Shown piece after piece: positions 42,406-51,871 of a stretch of DNA of 64,000 nucleotides. Location: the NCBI RefSeq assembly GCF_015221875.1, contig NZ_JACYGY010000002.1, positions 1,239,573 to 1,303,572 on the forward strand, in the 5' to 3' direction. The notes beneath the pieces were generated by a model. The model did no database searches. It saw nothing but the letters and a program-made list of their open reading frames with translations, and was not told where the DNA came from. The DNA is from Dyadobacter subterraneus (GTDB lineage Bacteria; Bacteroidota; Bacteroidia; Cytophagales; Spirosomataceae). The first letter of the stretch is position 1; each line of letters opens with the position of its first letter. The position numbers and the translations under genes were made by a program.

Positions 42406-43287
42406 TTATGCTTTCCCGTAAACGCCTGTCAGATATTCTTCAACCGTTGCAGGTTTTCTGCCCAAAATGTTTTCCAATTCACCATTTGTTGCTTCAAATT
42501 CTCCCAAACCAATCGCCTGACTAAAACCGGCAACAAGTCCTGCAATTTCCGCCGGAGCACCTGCGTTTGTCAGTGTCTCGATAAATTCAGAAACGGGTGG
42601 ATTAACATAAGAAATTGTTTCTCCTGTAACTTTTGAAATGATCGCAGCAATTTCGGTAAAGCTAATTGCAGCTGAACCTGACAGTTCAATAGACTGATTA
42701 TCGAATTTTCCGGTTTCGTCCAGTAAAATATTCGCACCTGTTTCTGCAAAATCTTCTCTTGTAGCAAAAGCCGTTTTTCCTTCACCTGCAGGCAAATAAA
42801 TGGTTTTGCTTTGAAGAAGATGCTCGCCTGCAAACATTGGGATCACGTCCGCATATAAACCGTGTTGTAAAATCGTGTAAGTCACGCCAGAGGCTTTCAA
42901 CACTTTTTCGGTATACAAATGACTTTCCGCAATAAATCCGATTGGCGAATCCGCCGCTTCGGTTTTGCGCTGAAAACTGGTGTAAAGAATTTGTTTCACA
43001 CCTGCTTCCTTCGCTGCATTGATAACTTTTTCATGCTGTTCGCCACGATTATGAGCCAGTCCGGAAACCAGATACACTTTATCAACACCTTCAAATGCTT
43101 TCAAAAGTGCTTCGCTGTTATCATAATCACCAACATGTATAGTGACTCCTTTTGCTTTAAATTTTTCCGCTTTTTCTGCATCACGAACGAGAATGCTAAT
43201 GTTGGAAGCATCTGTTTTTTTCAAAAGGAATTCTATTACGGCAGTGCCTAAATGTCCGGTCGCGCCGGTTACCAAAATCTTGCTCAT
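42406..43287 (-). CDS. NmrA/QorB-like NAD(P)H-binding reductase
   Basis: Cytosolic Rossmann protein of 293 aa. The N-terminal dinucleotide motif is VTGATGHLGTAV, and the atypical short-chain family has no Tyr-x3-Lys pair. KQILYTSFQRKTEAADSPIG and GVTYTILQHGLYADV are as in QorB-type NAD(P)H:quinone oxidoreductases. It is divergent from an HxlR regulator, the standard arrangement for quinone- or aldehyde-induced reductases, so that regulator probably controls it. A redox role in electrophile stress is inferred. Confidence 0.88.
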   Translation of the reverse strand: MSKILVTGATGHLGTAVIEFLLKKTDASNISILVRDAEKAEKFKAKGVTIHVGDYDNSEALLKAFEGVDKVYLVSGLAHNRGEQHEKVINAAKEAGVKQILYTSFQRKTEAADSPIGFIAESHLYTEKVLKASGVTYTILQHGLYADVIPMFAGEHLLQSKTIYLPAGEGKTAFATREDFAETGANILLDETGKFDNQSIELSGSAAISFTEIAAIISKVTGETISYVNPPVSEFIETLTNAGAPAEIAGLVAGFSQAIGLGEFEATNGELENILGRKPATVEEYLTGVYGKA

Positions 43288-43310
43288 GTCTTTTTTTCTT
43301 TATGTTTTAA

Positions 43311-43400
43311 ACCAATAGTTACTTTTGTATAGTTAAAGGTAATTGGTAACTTAGCGTAGCACAATAACGTACGCGAAAACCAATAACTTACTTTGAAGTA
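43311..43400. promoter_or_regulatory. HxlR operator region with repeated half-sites
   Basis: In the 137-bp divergent gap, AACCAATAGTTACTTTTG (43310-43327) and AACCAATAACTTACTTTG (43378-43395) form a direct repeat. Between them, AATTGGTAACTTA (about 43341-43353) carries the reverse half-site ATTGGT. The outer words AGTTACTT and AAGTAACT are inverted. These are good candidates for binding of the HxlR dimer to control both genes. Confidence 0.5.
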
Positions 43401-43424
43401 ACTAATGCTGACCATCAGGCAATT

Positions 43425-43808
43425 ATGATAAAAGAAAATTTGAAAAAATATGTCGTGCTGGAAGATTGTCCGGTAAGAAATGTGCTGGACCGGGTCGGCG
43501 ACAAATGGTCTATTCTGGTCATTACAATTTTGGGTGAAGCCGGCACTTTGCGTTTTAATGAGCTGAACGCAATCATCGGCACCATTTCTCAAAAAATGCT
43601 GACGGTGACGTTGAAAACACTGGAAGCCGATGGACTCATTTCCAGAAAAATTTACCCGCAGGTACCTCCACGGGTTGAATATACTTTGACGCCGCTTGGA
43701 GAAAGTTTATTGCCTGCCATGTCGCTGCTTGTGGATTGGGCTTTGGAAAACATGCCTGCGATTAAGGCTTCGCGGGAGAAATATTCGAATCAGAAAGAGT
43801 TGGTTTGA
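43425..43808 (+). CDS. HxlR-family transcriptional regulator
   Basis: Winged-helix regulator of 127 aa with the HxlR core EDCPVRNVLDRVGDKWSILV, including the conserved Cys near the N-terminus that senses quinones or aldehydes in characterised members, then LRFNELNAIIGTISQKMLT and RVEYTLTPLGESLLP. Divergent from the NmrA-type reductase. It probably binds the repeated half-sites between the two genes. Confidence 0.93.
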   Translation: MIKENLKKYVVLEDCPVRNVLDRVGDKWSILVITILGEAGTLRFNELNAIIGTISQKMLTVTLKTLEADGLISRKIYPQVPPRVEYTLTPLGESLLPAMSLLVDWALENMPAIKASREKYSNQKELV

Positions 43809-43850
43809 TTCTTTACTTTTTCGTTTCGCTTAAAACACCCGTGATTTGCG

Positions 43851-43858
43851 TATTTTTG
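43851..43858 (+). promoter_or_regulatory. candidate -7 element for rocD
   Basis: TATTTTTG, identical to the box before purM, 37 nt before the rocD start. Confidence 0.5.
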
Positions 43859-43895
43859 CACAATCTAAATCGAATGAATCTGCTTTAACGTAAAT

Positions 43896-45152
43896 ATGAT
43901 GGCAAATTATACAGACACAACCATGCTCGAGGCGACACAACTTGCAATGGAGTTGGAAGGAAAATACGGCGCGCACAATTACAAACCGATGCCCGTGGTG
44001 CTTTCCAAAGGTGAAGGTGTGTATGTTTGGGATGTGGAAGGAAAACGATATCTCGATTTTTTATCAGCTTACAGCGCTGTCAGTCAGGGACATTGTCATC
44101 CGAAAATTATCGCTGCCATGATTGAGCAGGCGCAAAAATTGACGCTGACTTCCCGTGCTTTTTACAGCGACAAACTGGGAGAATGTGAAAAATTTCTATG
44201 TGAATATTTCGGTTATGACAAGGTTTTGATGATGAATTCCGGTGTTGAAGGAGGTGAAACTGCTTTGAAACTTACCCGGAAATGGGCTTATAAGGTGAAA
44301 GGCATTGCAGCAAACCAAGCCAAAACGGTATATGCTTCCGGAAATTTCTGGGGACGTACGCTGGCCGCCATTTCTTCTTCGACAGATCCGTCAAGTACTG
44401 ATGATTACGGACCGTTTTTACCAGGTTTTCTGATCATTCCTTACGATGATCTTGAAGCTTTGGAAAATACATTTAAAAGTGACCCAAACATTGCCGGTTT
44501 CATGGTTGAACCCATTCAGGGAGAAGCAGGGGTTGTGGTACCAAAAGAAGGATATTTGAAAGGGGTACGCGATTTGTGTACAAAATATAACGTTTTGTTT
44601 ATTGCGGATGAAGTGCAAACAGGAATCGGGCGAACCGGAAAAAGACTGGCTTGTGACTGGGAAGATGTGAAGCCGGATATTCTGGTTCTTGGAAAAGCAT
44701 TATCAGGCGGAACTATGCCGGTTTCCGCAGCTTTTGCCAGTGATGAAATTATGCTGACCATTGCTCCCGGGGAACACGGTTCAACTTATGGTGGAAATCC
44801 TTTGGCTTGCGCCGTAACAATGGCTGCTTTGCAAGTTGTGGAGGATGAAAATCTGGCTGAAAATGCTGAGATTATGGGACAGCTTTTCCGTCATAGAATG
44901 GAAACTTTGAAGGGGAAATGTAATCTGATTGAATTGGTTCGTGGCAAGGGTTTATTAAATGCGATTGTAATAAATGACACGGAAGAAAGTGCTACGGCGA
45001 TGAATTTGTGTTATAAAATGATGGACAAAGGATTGTTGTGCAAACCTACACATGGTAATAAAATCCGTTTTGCTCCGCCTTTGGTAATCACCGAAGAACA
45101 AATGAATGCTGCTTGTGATATCATTGAAGAAGTTTTTTTGTCAACAAACTAA
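43896..45152 (+). CDS. rocD: ornithine aminotransferase
   Basis: Class III PLP aminotransferase of 418 aa that converts ornithine and 2-oxoglutarate to glutamate semialdehyde and glutamate. Diagnostic segments include [66 protein letters not shown] and the PLP lysine in [13 protein letters not shown]. Two ATG codons in tandem open the gene. It links arginine/ornithine breakdown to proline and glutamate; argH and speA in the same window are not co-transcribed with it. Confidence 0.96.
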   Translation: MMANYTDTTMLEATQLAMELEGKYGAHNYKPMPVVLSKGEGVYVWDVEGKRYLDFLSAYSAVSQGHCHPKIIAAMIEQAQKLTLTSRAFYSDKLGECEKFLCEYFGYDKVLMMNSGVEGGETALKLTRKWAYKVKGIAANQAKTVYASGNFWGRTLAAISSSTDPSSTDDYGPFLPGFLIIPYDDLEALENTFKSDPNIAGFMVEPIQGEAGVVVPKEGYLKGVRDLCTKYNVLFIADEVQTGIGRTGKRLACDWEDVKPDILVLGKALSGGTMPVSAAFASDEIMLTIAPGEHGSTYGGNPLACAVTMAALQVVEDENLAENAEIMGQLFRHRMETLKGKCNLIELVRGKGLLNAIVINDTEESATAMNLCYKMMDKGLLCKPTHGNKIRFAPPLVITEEQMNAACDIIEEVFLSTN

Positions 45153-45161
45153 AATAACTTA

Positions 45162-46553
45162 ATGAAAAAGGTCTTTGTTCTGCTACTTTTTGTAACTGGT
45201 TTTTTGGCAGCTTGTCATGAAAAAAATGTTGATCCTGCTACCAATACGGAAACCAATCAATGGATTCTTGATCAGATGAAAACCTGGTATTACTGGAATG
45301 ATAAAATTACGGCAAATCCAGACCTTAATCAGGAGCCGGAAGCCTTTTTCAATTCTCTGTTATACAAATTTGACGCAACATCTCGTCCCGACGGGGACCG
45401 TTTTTCATGGATTGAAAGTGATGCGGATGCTTTAAAAGCAGAATTAAGCGGATCAACCAAAACCACGGGGATGGAATTGAAGCTGTTTTACTATCCAACC
45501 GGCGGCTCCAATATTGTAGGTCTCGTTGCTTATACCTTGCCCGGTTCACCCGCCGCTCTGGCTGGTATTAAGCGTGGCGCCGTTTTTACCCGGATCAATG
45601 ACCAGAAACTTACCGCATCGAATTATTACGATCTGGTTTATTCTGATGCATCGAAAACTTTTACGATGGGAAGTTTAACGGACAAAGATTCTATCGTTGA
45701 AACAACTGTTAAAAAAGATGTCACGCCGGTAAGTTTTCAGGAAGATCCGGTTTTCTTTGATACCACTTTTCAATACGGAAGCAACACCATTGGTTATCTT
45801 GTTTATCACCAGTTTATTACCAGTAAAAACGGAAGCGATAAAAAGGAATATGATACAGAACTTGATAATAAAATTGCTGCATTTAAAGCCAAAAATGTAA
45901 ATTCTCTAATTTTGGATCTGCGGTATAATCCGGGAGGTTATGTAAGTTCAGCGACAAATCTGGCCAGTCTGATTGGAAAGAATATATCTGATAGCAAAGT
46001 ATTTTATTACAAAGGCTATAACGCTACCATCACACCCGTACTTCAAAAAGAATACGGTGATGATTATTTCAATGACAAATTTGCTTCCAAAAGCCAGAAT
46101 ATCGGCTCAAATCTTACTAATCTGATTGTTCTGGTTTCTTCACGCACCGCTTCTGCAAGTGAATTGCTTATCAATGGATTGAAACCCTACATGACGGTTA
46201 CGCTGGTGGGAGATAAAACGGTGGGCAAAAATGTTGGATCTATTACACTAAGTGATAAGACCGGAAAAGTAAAATGGGGATTGCAGCCGATTGTTACCAG
46301 ATCTTACAATAGTCTGAAACAATCCGATTATTCAACAGGTTTTACACCGGATATAGCGGCAAAAGAAGGACTGAGATTGTATCCTTACGGTAATCCGAAA
46401 GATCCGTTATTAGCCGCTGCTCTGGCTAAGATTGTTGGTTCCCCAGTTACGCGCCAGACACCGGAAGCATTAAGAATTTCCTCATCTTATAAGGAAGTCA
46501 TGTCCACAATCGAAAGGAAAGCGGGTGGAAGCAACATGTTCTTTGATAAATAA
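45162..46553 (+). CDS. S41 family C-terminal processing peptidase lipoprotein
   Basis: Lipoprotein of 463 aa, lipobox LAAC at residues 15-18. A PDZ-like region (GSPAALAGIKRGAVFTRIND) precedes the S41 protease core LILDLRYNPGGYVSSATNLA. The catalytic Ser is in SSRTASASELLINGLKP and the Lys in GDKTVGKNVGS. It acts in the periplasm or on the outer membrane, probably on damaged or tagged proteins. It starts 9 nt after rocD, so co-transcription is likely, though a functional link is not clear. Confidence 0.9.
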   Translation: MKKVFVLLLFVTGFLAACHEKNVDPATNTETNQWILDQMKTWYYWNDKITANPDLNQEPEAFFNSLLYKFDATSRPDGDRFSWIESDADALKAELSGSTKTTGMELKLFYYPTGGSNIVGLVAYTLPGSPAALAGIKRGAVFTRINDQKLTASNYYDLVYSDASKTFTMGSLTDKDSIVETTVKKDVTPVSFQEDPVFFDTTFQYGSNTIGYLVYHQFITSKNGSDKKEYDTELDNKIAAFKAKNVNSLILDLRYNPGGYVSSATNLASLIGKNISDSKVFYYKGYNATITPVLQKEYGDDYFNDKFASKSQNIGSNLTNLIVLVSSRTASASELLINGLKPYMTVTLVGDKTVGKNVGSITLSDKTGKVKWGLQPIVTRSYNSLKQSDYSTGFTPDIAAKEGLRLYPYGNPKDPLLAAALAKIVGSPVTRQTPEALRISSSYKEVMSTIERKAGGSNMFFDK

Positions 46554-46638
46554 ATTTTATTCGCTTAAACCCAGAACTGCAATTAATTATAGTGGGATTT
46601 TGTCTGTTTCCCGAAGTTCATCAAGTTACTTTTCAGGA

Positions 46639-46646
46639 TATTTTTG
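46639..46646 (+). promoter_or_regulatory. candidate -7 element for the GlsB-like gene
   Basis: TATTTTTG, 78 nt before the start codon. Confidence 0.4.
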
Positions 46647-46724
46647 TGAAATTTTCAGGTTCGGTATACTTTTTATAATATTAGAAAAGCTTTCAAATTT
46701 CTAACACTATAAACAGAAGACACT

Positions 46725-46979
46725 ATGGGCATTTTGACTTGGATTATCGTTGGATTAGTAGCAGGGGCCATCGCAAAGGCATTACATCCGGGAAAAGATC
46801 CGGGAGGATTTTTGGTGACAATATTGATAGGTATTGCCGGGGCTGTTGTCGGCGGCTGGATATTTTCACTGCTGGGATATGGTCCTGTCGACGGATTTAA
46901 TATTGGTAGTCTTTTTATTGCCATTTTAGGTGCTGTTTTACTTCTTTTCCTTTATAGAAAATTTAGTACAAAAGCATAA
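46725..46979 (+). CDS. GlsB/YeaQ/YmgE-family small membrane protein
   Basis: Small 84-aa inner-membrane protein with three hydrophobic segments: TWIIVGLVAGAIAKAL, LVTILIGIAGAVVGGWIFSL and LFIAILGAVLLLFLY. The glycine-rich pattern and HPGKDPGGF loop are typical of the transglycosylase-associated (GlsB/YeaQ) family, often stress-induced. Its molecular role is not established. A strong hairpin terminator follows. Confidence 0.92.
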   Translation: MGILTWIIVGLVAGAIAKALHPGKDPGGFLVTILIGIAGAVVGGWIFSLLGYGPVDGFNIGSLFIAILGAVLLLFLYRKFSTKA

Positions 46980-46994
46980 AAAGATTTTGATACG

Positions 46995-47034
46995 ATGGAG
47001 AGGGAATAAGGTTGCAATCTTATTCCCTCTCCAT
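46995..47034 (+). terminator. 16-bp hairpin terminator
   Basis: Arms ATGGAGAGGGAATAAG (46995-47010) and CTTATTCCCTCTCCAT (47019-47034) with an 8-nt loop, followed by TTATTTTGTTATTTTTG. Confidence 0.9.
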
Positions 47035-47043
47035 TTATTTTGT

Positions 47044-47051
47044 TATTTTTG
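47044..47051 (+). promoter_or_regulatory. candidate -7 element for the GH3 gene
   Basis: TATTTTTG, 39 nt before the ATG, directly after the terminator of the upstream gene. Confidence 0.5.
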
Positions 47052-47090
47052 AGAAATTCCTGATAAGGATTTGTCAACAACCCGATTACT

Positions 47091-48644
47091 ATGAAACTGG
47101 TGAATAATATGACTGTGTGGTTTTTGAAGCGACGCTTTGAAAGGATCGAGCAGTTTATGAAAAACCCTGTTGAAACCCAGCAACGTATATTTTCTGAACT
47201 AATTGAAACGGCCAGATATACCGAATGGGGCACAAAATATAATTTTGGTCAAATAAAATCCATAAAGGAATTTCAGGAGCAGGTTCCGGTTTCTTCCTAT
47301 GAAGAATTATATCCATACATCGAACGCGTTCTAAAAGGGGAGCCCAATGTTCTTTGGCCGTCACAGATCGAGTGGTTTTCAAAATCATCAGGAACAACAA
47401 ACGCCCGAAGCAAATTTCTTCCCGTTTCTCCGGAAGCACTAGAAGAATGTCATTATGAAGGCGGCAAAGACATGATGACGCTCCTGATTCATAACAGGCC
47501 CGAAACACGGGTTTTTGATGGAAAAGGTTTATCAATCGGTGGAACTTTACATGCAAATCCATTTGATGATTATACACAGGTTGGAGATGTTTCTGCGGTA
47601 ATCATGCAAAATCTCCCTGCCTGGGGTGAATTCATGCGCACACCTCCTTTGGAAGTGGCGCTTATGGATCATTGGGAAAGCAAACTGGAAAAAATGGCTG
47701 AAATTTGTTCGCAGGAAAATGTCACCAGTATTTTAGGAGTACCAACCTGGACGATCGTTTTGCTGGATCAGATTCTTGCCAAAACCGGTAAAAAAAATAT
47801 GCTTGAAGTCTGGCCGGATTTTGAAGTTTTTGTTCATGGAGCCGTTTCTTTTGAGCCTTACCGTGATTTATTCACGCAAAAATATTTTCCTTCCGAGCAG
47901 GTAACTTATCTTGAAACTTACAGTGCGTCCGAAGGTTTTTTCGCCATTCAGGATGATCTTTCCAAAGTTGGAGAAATGCTTTTAATGCTGGATTATGGCA
48001 TTTTTTACGAATTTATACCCATTGATGAAGTTGGAAAACAACATCCGAAAGCACTATTGCTTGATGAGATTGAAGTAGGAAAAAACTATGCAATGGTGAT
48101 TTCTACCAATGCCGGTCTGTGGCGTTACCTGATTGGCGATACAGTGAAATTTACTTCCAAATATCCTTTTCGCCTGAAAGTCAGTGGACGTACAAAACAT
48201 TTTATCAATGCTTTTGGTGAAGAAGTTATCGTTGAAAATGCAGATCATGCTATCAAAATTGCTGCCCAAAATACAGATTCACTCGTAGCCAATTATACAG
48301 CCGGACCCGTTTACATGGGCGATGGTTACCGTGGGCGTCATGAATGGATTATCGAGTTCACGAAAGAGCCCGAAAATCATGATGAGTTTACCAGAATTCT
48401 GGACGAAACTTTGCGTGAAGTAAATTCTGACTATGACGCAAAACGGTATAAGGATATGGCGCTGTTATCACCACTTGTGCATTTTGCCCCGGCGAATACT
48501 TTCTATAACTGGATGTCAAAACGCAACAAACTGGGCGGACAAAACAAGGTTCCAAGACTCAGCAACGACAGGATTTATCTGGAAGATTTATTGGGGACGT
48601 CGGCTTTCGGCAGCCAGCAATCGGCTTCTGACGTTAGTCATTAA
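47091..48644 (+). CDS. GH3-type acyl-adenylating amide synthetase
   Basis: Cytosolic enzyme of 517 aa in the GH3 auxin-responsive-promoter family of adenylating enzymes, which join acids to amino acids in plants; bacterial substrates are mostly unknown. The ATP motif is WFSKSSGTTNARSKFLPVS; later family segments are TYSASEGFFAIQDD, GLWRYLIGDTVKFTS and GRTKHFINAFGEEV. The last 15 residues (TSAFGSQQSASDVSH) are encoded by a dispersed inverted repeat (48602-48707), so the natural C-terminus may have been replaced or extended by repeat insertion. Confidence 0.9.
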   Translation: MKLVNNMTVWFLKRRFERIEQFMKNPVETQQRIFSELIETARYTEWGTKYNFGQIKSIKEFQEQVPVSSYEELYPYIERVLKGEPNVLWPSQIEWFSKSSGTTNARSKFLPVSPEALEECHYEGGKDMMTLLIHNRPETRVFDGKGLSIGGTLHANPFDDYTQVGDVSAVIMQNLPAWGEFMRTPPLEVALMDHWESKLEKMAEICSQENVTSILGVPTWTIVLLDQILAKTGKKNMLEVWPDFEVFVHGAVSFEPYRDLFTQKYFPSEQVTYLETYSASEGFFAIQDDLSKVGEMLLMLDYGIFYEFIPIDEVGKQHPKALLLDEIEVGKNYAMVISTNAGLWRYLIGDTVKFTSKYPFRLKVSGRTKHFINAFGEEVIVENADHAIKIAAQNTDSLVANYTAGPVYMGDGYRGRHEWIIEFTKEPENHDEFTRILDETLREVNSDYDAKRYKDMALLSPLVHFAPANTFYNWMSKRNKLGGQNKVPRLSNDRIYLEDLLGTSAFGSQQSASDVSH

Positions 48645-48707
48645 TATGCTTATCAAAATTTATCACCCTTTATTAAGCCGATAGCCGACTGCTGACGGCC
48701 GAAAGCC
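48602..48707. repeat. inverted repeat spanning GH3 end and SbcC start
   Basis: The left arm 48602-48632 (GGCTTTCGGCAGCCAGCAAT, CGGCTTCTGACG) pairs with the right arm 48676-48707, whose complement begins GGCTTTCGGCCGTCAGCAGT. The left arm lies within the GH3 coding region and the right arm ends 5 nt before the SbcC ATG. It resembles a mobile intergenic repeat. Confidence 0.75.
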
Positions 48708-48712
48708 TTACT

Positions 48713-51700
48713 ATGATTCCCAAGTATCTCAAAATAAAAGGTTTATACTCGTATCAATCGGAACAGGAAATTCAATTTGATGCTTTAACAGACGCATCTT
48801 TATTTGGAATTTTCGGTGCCGTGGGTAGTGGGAAATCATCAATTCTGGAAGCAATTACTTTTGCGCTTTATGGAGATACAGAGCGTCTGAACCGCTCGGG
48901 CGACGATCGTACTTATAATATGATGAACCTGCGGTCGGACGAGTTGCTCATTGATTTTGAATGTATTGCGGGAAAACCAGCGGAGTTATACCGGTTTACG
49001 GTTAAAGGAAGAAGGAACAGCAAGAATTTTAAAGATGTAAAAACCTTTGAAAGAAAAGCGTATAAATGGGTTGAAGGCGCCTGGATGCCTCTTCCGGATG
49101 AAGAAAATGCGGAACGGATTATTGGATTAAGTTATGACAATTTTCGTCGTACGATCATTATCCCACAGGGTCGTTTTCAGGAATTTATTGAACTGAAAGA
49201 TGCTGAGAGAACGCGCATGATGAAAGAACTTTTCCAACTGGAAAAGTATGATCTGAGCCGGAAAGTTGGGACGCTCAGCAAACAGAATGATCTGGAATTA
49301 TCAAATCTGGATGGACAGTTACTGACACTGGGTGAAGTAACGCCCGAAATGATTTCGGCTGAGGAAATCAAGAGGGAAGAAATAAGACAGCTGATCAAGT
49401 CAATCCATGAGGAACTTGCTACGCAGACTGAACTTGAAAGCCAGTTTCAGAAAATAAAGCTGATTGCGGAAAAACTGCAATTGCTTAATAATCAAATTCT
49501 CAGCCTGGAATCGCAAAAACCGGATATGGAATTGCGCGAAGAAACGCTCCGGGTTTTTGAGATTTGCTCGCTGCATTTTAAATCGCTTTTTGACAGAAAG
49601 AAGTCCTATGTCGGTGCCATTGAAAGAGATAAGCAATTATTCGAAAAAAACTTTCGAAGAAATGCTGAACTGGATTCTACCTTAACACAACAAAAAGAAA
49701 TACTGGCAAAAATTCAGCCGCAATATGAAAAGCGGCAAGAATTACTGGATACGGCTGAGGAGTTGGGAAAAGTGATCCAGATTGTTGAAAATAAAATCTC
49801 TTTGGAAAAAAATAAGGGCGCGCTTTTAAGAGGAGAAATAAAATTGCTGGAAAAGGAAAAAGCGATTGAATTATTGAAAATACAAAAGCTGGAAAAAGAA
49901 GAACTGAATGAAAAAATAAAAGCCAATTTGTCAGATATTCAGGAGCTTAGCCAGATTAAAGTTTGGTATACTACGTCGGACAGCTTAACTGAAAGCAGGA
50001 TTAATATCAAAAAAGAAGCGGACGATTTAAAGGCTGAAATCGTAAAACAGCAAAGCATTTTATTAATAAAAACGGAAGAGGCAAATCAGCTTTTCTCTTT
50101 ACAAATTCTTCCGGAAGCAAGTCAGGAAGTGATTCAGAATTCAATTTTGGATTATTTGCTGGTTAATGAAAAAGCAGGTGAGGATTTGAATCAAAAGCTG
50201 GTTTTGGCGAATACGCGATTGGCTTTACAAAGATTTGCGAATAGTCTGGAAGATGGTAAGCCCTGTCCGTTATGCGGCGCAGAACATCATCCGTCCGTTT
50301 TACATGAAGACAATTCGGTTTTTGAAGAAATAAAAAACATCGAAGTTCAGCGTATTAATTTACAAAAACTGGAACAGGCTATTCGTCAGTTCCAGTCTCC
50401 GGTGGAAAGAATTTTTAACCAGATTGAAAATCTTGAAAAACAGAAGAGTACGATTAAACGGCGCTGGACAGAAATTCGGGCCAGAATTGATGCCCATGAC
50501 AAAACATTTGTCTGGGCAAAATTTGACAGGAATAACAGAGAAGTTTTTGAGAAGCATTTTGATGAAGTCGTAAAAATCCAGACGGAAATTAAACAAAATG
50601 AAGCTGCAATCAAGGCGATTTCGCAAAGTATTGAAGTTGAAACAAAAGAGAAAGTTGAAAAAATAGAACAGCCGCTTCAAAATCTCAGAAATGAAATCCT
50701 GAAAATTGAAAATACAGTGTCTACCTTATCAGGACAGCTCGAAAAGGTCAGTTTGGATAACTTTGAAAATGTTGATACTGCTTCAATTTCTGAAAAAATT
50801 GAAGCGTTGAAAAATCAATATAAAGATCTAAACCGTTTGTATGAGCAAACGGAAAAGCAGCTTGATATCCTTGAAAAAGAAAAAGATACGATTTCCGGCA
50901 GCCAGAGTATCTTACAGGAAACACTGGAAAGGAATAAAAATGAATTAGTTGTCACTCAGTCTGAAATTGAAAGTCAGTTAAAAGAACATCAGTTTGAATC
51001 AGAGGAATGGGTTGGTAAAATTCTTCAAAAGCCAGTTATTATTGACCAGGAGCGAAAGGCTATTGATCAATATAAAAATATGTTAAGTAATGCCAAAAGA
51101 GATCTGGAAGCATTAAAAGTTGAAAATGAAGATCAACATTACGATTCTGAAAAACATGCGGCTGTGCTTGCTCAAAAAGAAACACTTACGCTGAACCTCA
51201 ATAATAAAAGAAAAGAAGAAGGCCGTTTGGATGGTCTGCTTTTAAAAATGGCCCAGGATCTGGCTAAAAAAGAATCGCTGCAAAAAGATAAAATCAGGCT
51301 TGAATTAAGAAAAGAACATCTTGATGATCTGGCCAGGTTATTCCGTTCCAGCGGATTTGTGGATTATGCGTCAAGTATTTATCTGCAAAATCTTATCCAC
51401 GCAGCCAATGAGCGTTTCCACCAGATGACCCATCAGCAACTTCATTTGGAACTGGGTGAAGGAAATAGTTTTTGGGTCCGGGATTTGCTGAACGGCGGAC
51501 ATATGCGGTTACTGAAAACACTTTCCGGCGGACAGAAATTTCAGGCGGCTTTGTCGCTTGCACTTGCCCTGGCCGATCATATTCACGTAAGAAATGAGTC
51601 AAAACATAACTTTTTCTTCCTCGATGAAGGTTTTGGTTCTCTTGACAAAAATGCCTTACAGACTGTTTTTGAAACGTTAAAATCCCTAAGAAAAGAAAAC

Positions 51701-51811
51701 CGGATAGTGGGAATTATCAGCCACGTTGAAGATTTACAACAGGAAATTCAGGCTTATCTCCGAATTGTTGAAAGTGAAGAAGGAAGTAAAATTATGACGA
51801 GTTGGGGTTAG
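48713..51811 (+). CDS. sbcC: SbcC-type exonuclease ATPase
   Basis: Rad50-like SMC ATPase of 1032 aa that works with SbcD nuclease on DNA ends and hairpins. Walker A is GAVGSGKSSILEAITFALYG near residue 38. Long coiled coils flank a zinc hook with C518-P-L-C521. The C-terminal ABC signature is KTLSGGQKFQAALSLALALA, and Walker B is FFFLDEGFGSLD. SbcD is not adjacent on either side: GH3 lies upstream and a membrane protein downstream. The gene is intact over 3.1 kb, which argues against poor base calling. Confidence 0.94.
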   Translation: MIPKYLKIKGLYSYQSEQEIQFDALTDASLFGIFGAVGSGKSSILEAITFALYGDTERLNRSGDDRTYNMMNLRSDELLIDFECIAGKPAELYRFTVKGRRNSKNFKDVKTFERKAYKWVEGAWMPLPDEENAERIIGLSYDNFRRTIIIPQGRFQEFIELKDAERTRMMKELFQLEKYDLSRKVGTLSKQNDLELSNLDGQLLTLGEVTPEMISAEEIKREEIRQLIKSIHEELATQTELESQFQKIKLIAEKLQLLNNQILSLESQKPDMELREETLRVFEICSLHFKSLFDRKKSYVGAIERDKQLFEKNFRRNAELDSTLTQQKEILAKIQPQYEKRQELLDTAEELGKVIQIVENKISLEKNKGALLRGEIKLLEKEKAIELLKIQKLEKEELNEKIKANLSDIQELSQIKVWYTTSDSLTESRINIKKEADDLKAEIVKQQSILLIKTEEANQLFSLQILPEASQEVIQNSILDYLLVNEKAGEDLNQKLVLANTRLALQRFANSLEDGKPCPLCGAEHHPSVLHEDNSVFEEIKNIEVQRINLQKLEQAIRQFQSPVERIFNQIENLEKQKSTIKRRWTEIRARIDAHDKTFVWAKFDRNNREVFEKHFDEVVKIQTEIKQNEAAIKAISQSIEVETKEKVEKIEQPLQNLRNEILKIENTVSTLSGQLEKVSLDNFENVDTASISEKIEALKNQYKDLNRLYEQTEKQLDILEKEKDTISGSQSILQETLERNKNELVVTQSEIESQLKEHQFESEEWVGKILQKPVIIDQERKAIDQYKNMLSNAKRDLEALKVENEDQHYDSEKHAAVLAQKETLTLNLNNKRKEEGRLDGLLLKMAQDLAKKESLQKDKIRLELRKEHLDDLARLFRSSGFVDYASSIYLQNLIHAANERFHQMTHQQLHLELGEGNSFWVRDLLNGGHMRLLKTLSGGQKFQAALSLALALADHIHVRNESKHNFFFLDEGFGSLDKNALQTVFETLKSLRKENRIVGIISHVEDLQQEIQAYLRIVESEEGSKIMTSWG

Positions 51812-51871
51812 GAATTGTGCCAGGTTAAAAGTTATCTTTATAGGACGTTATTAATACCACTCCCTGACAAC

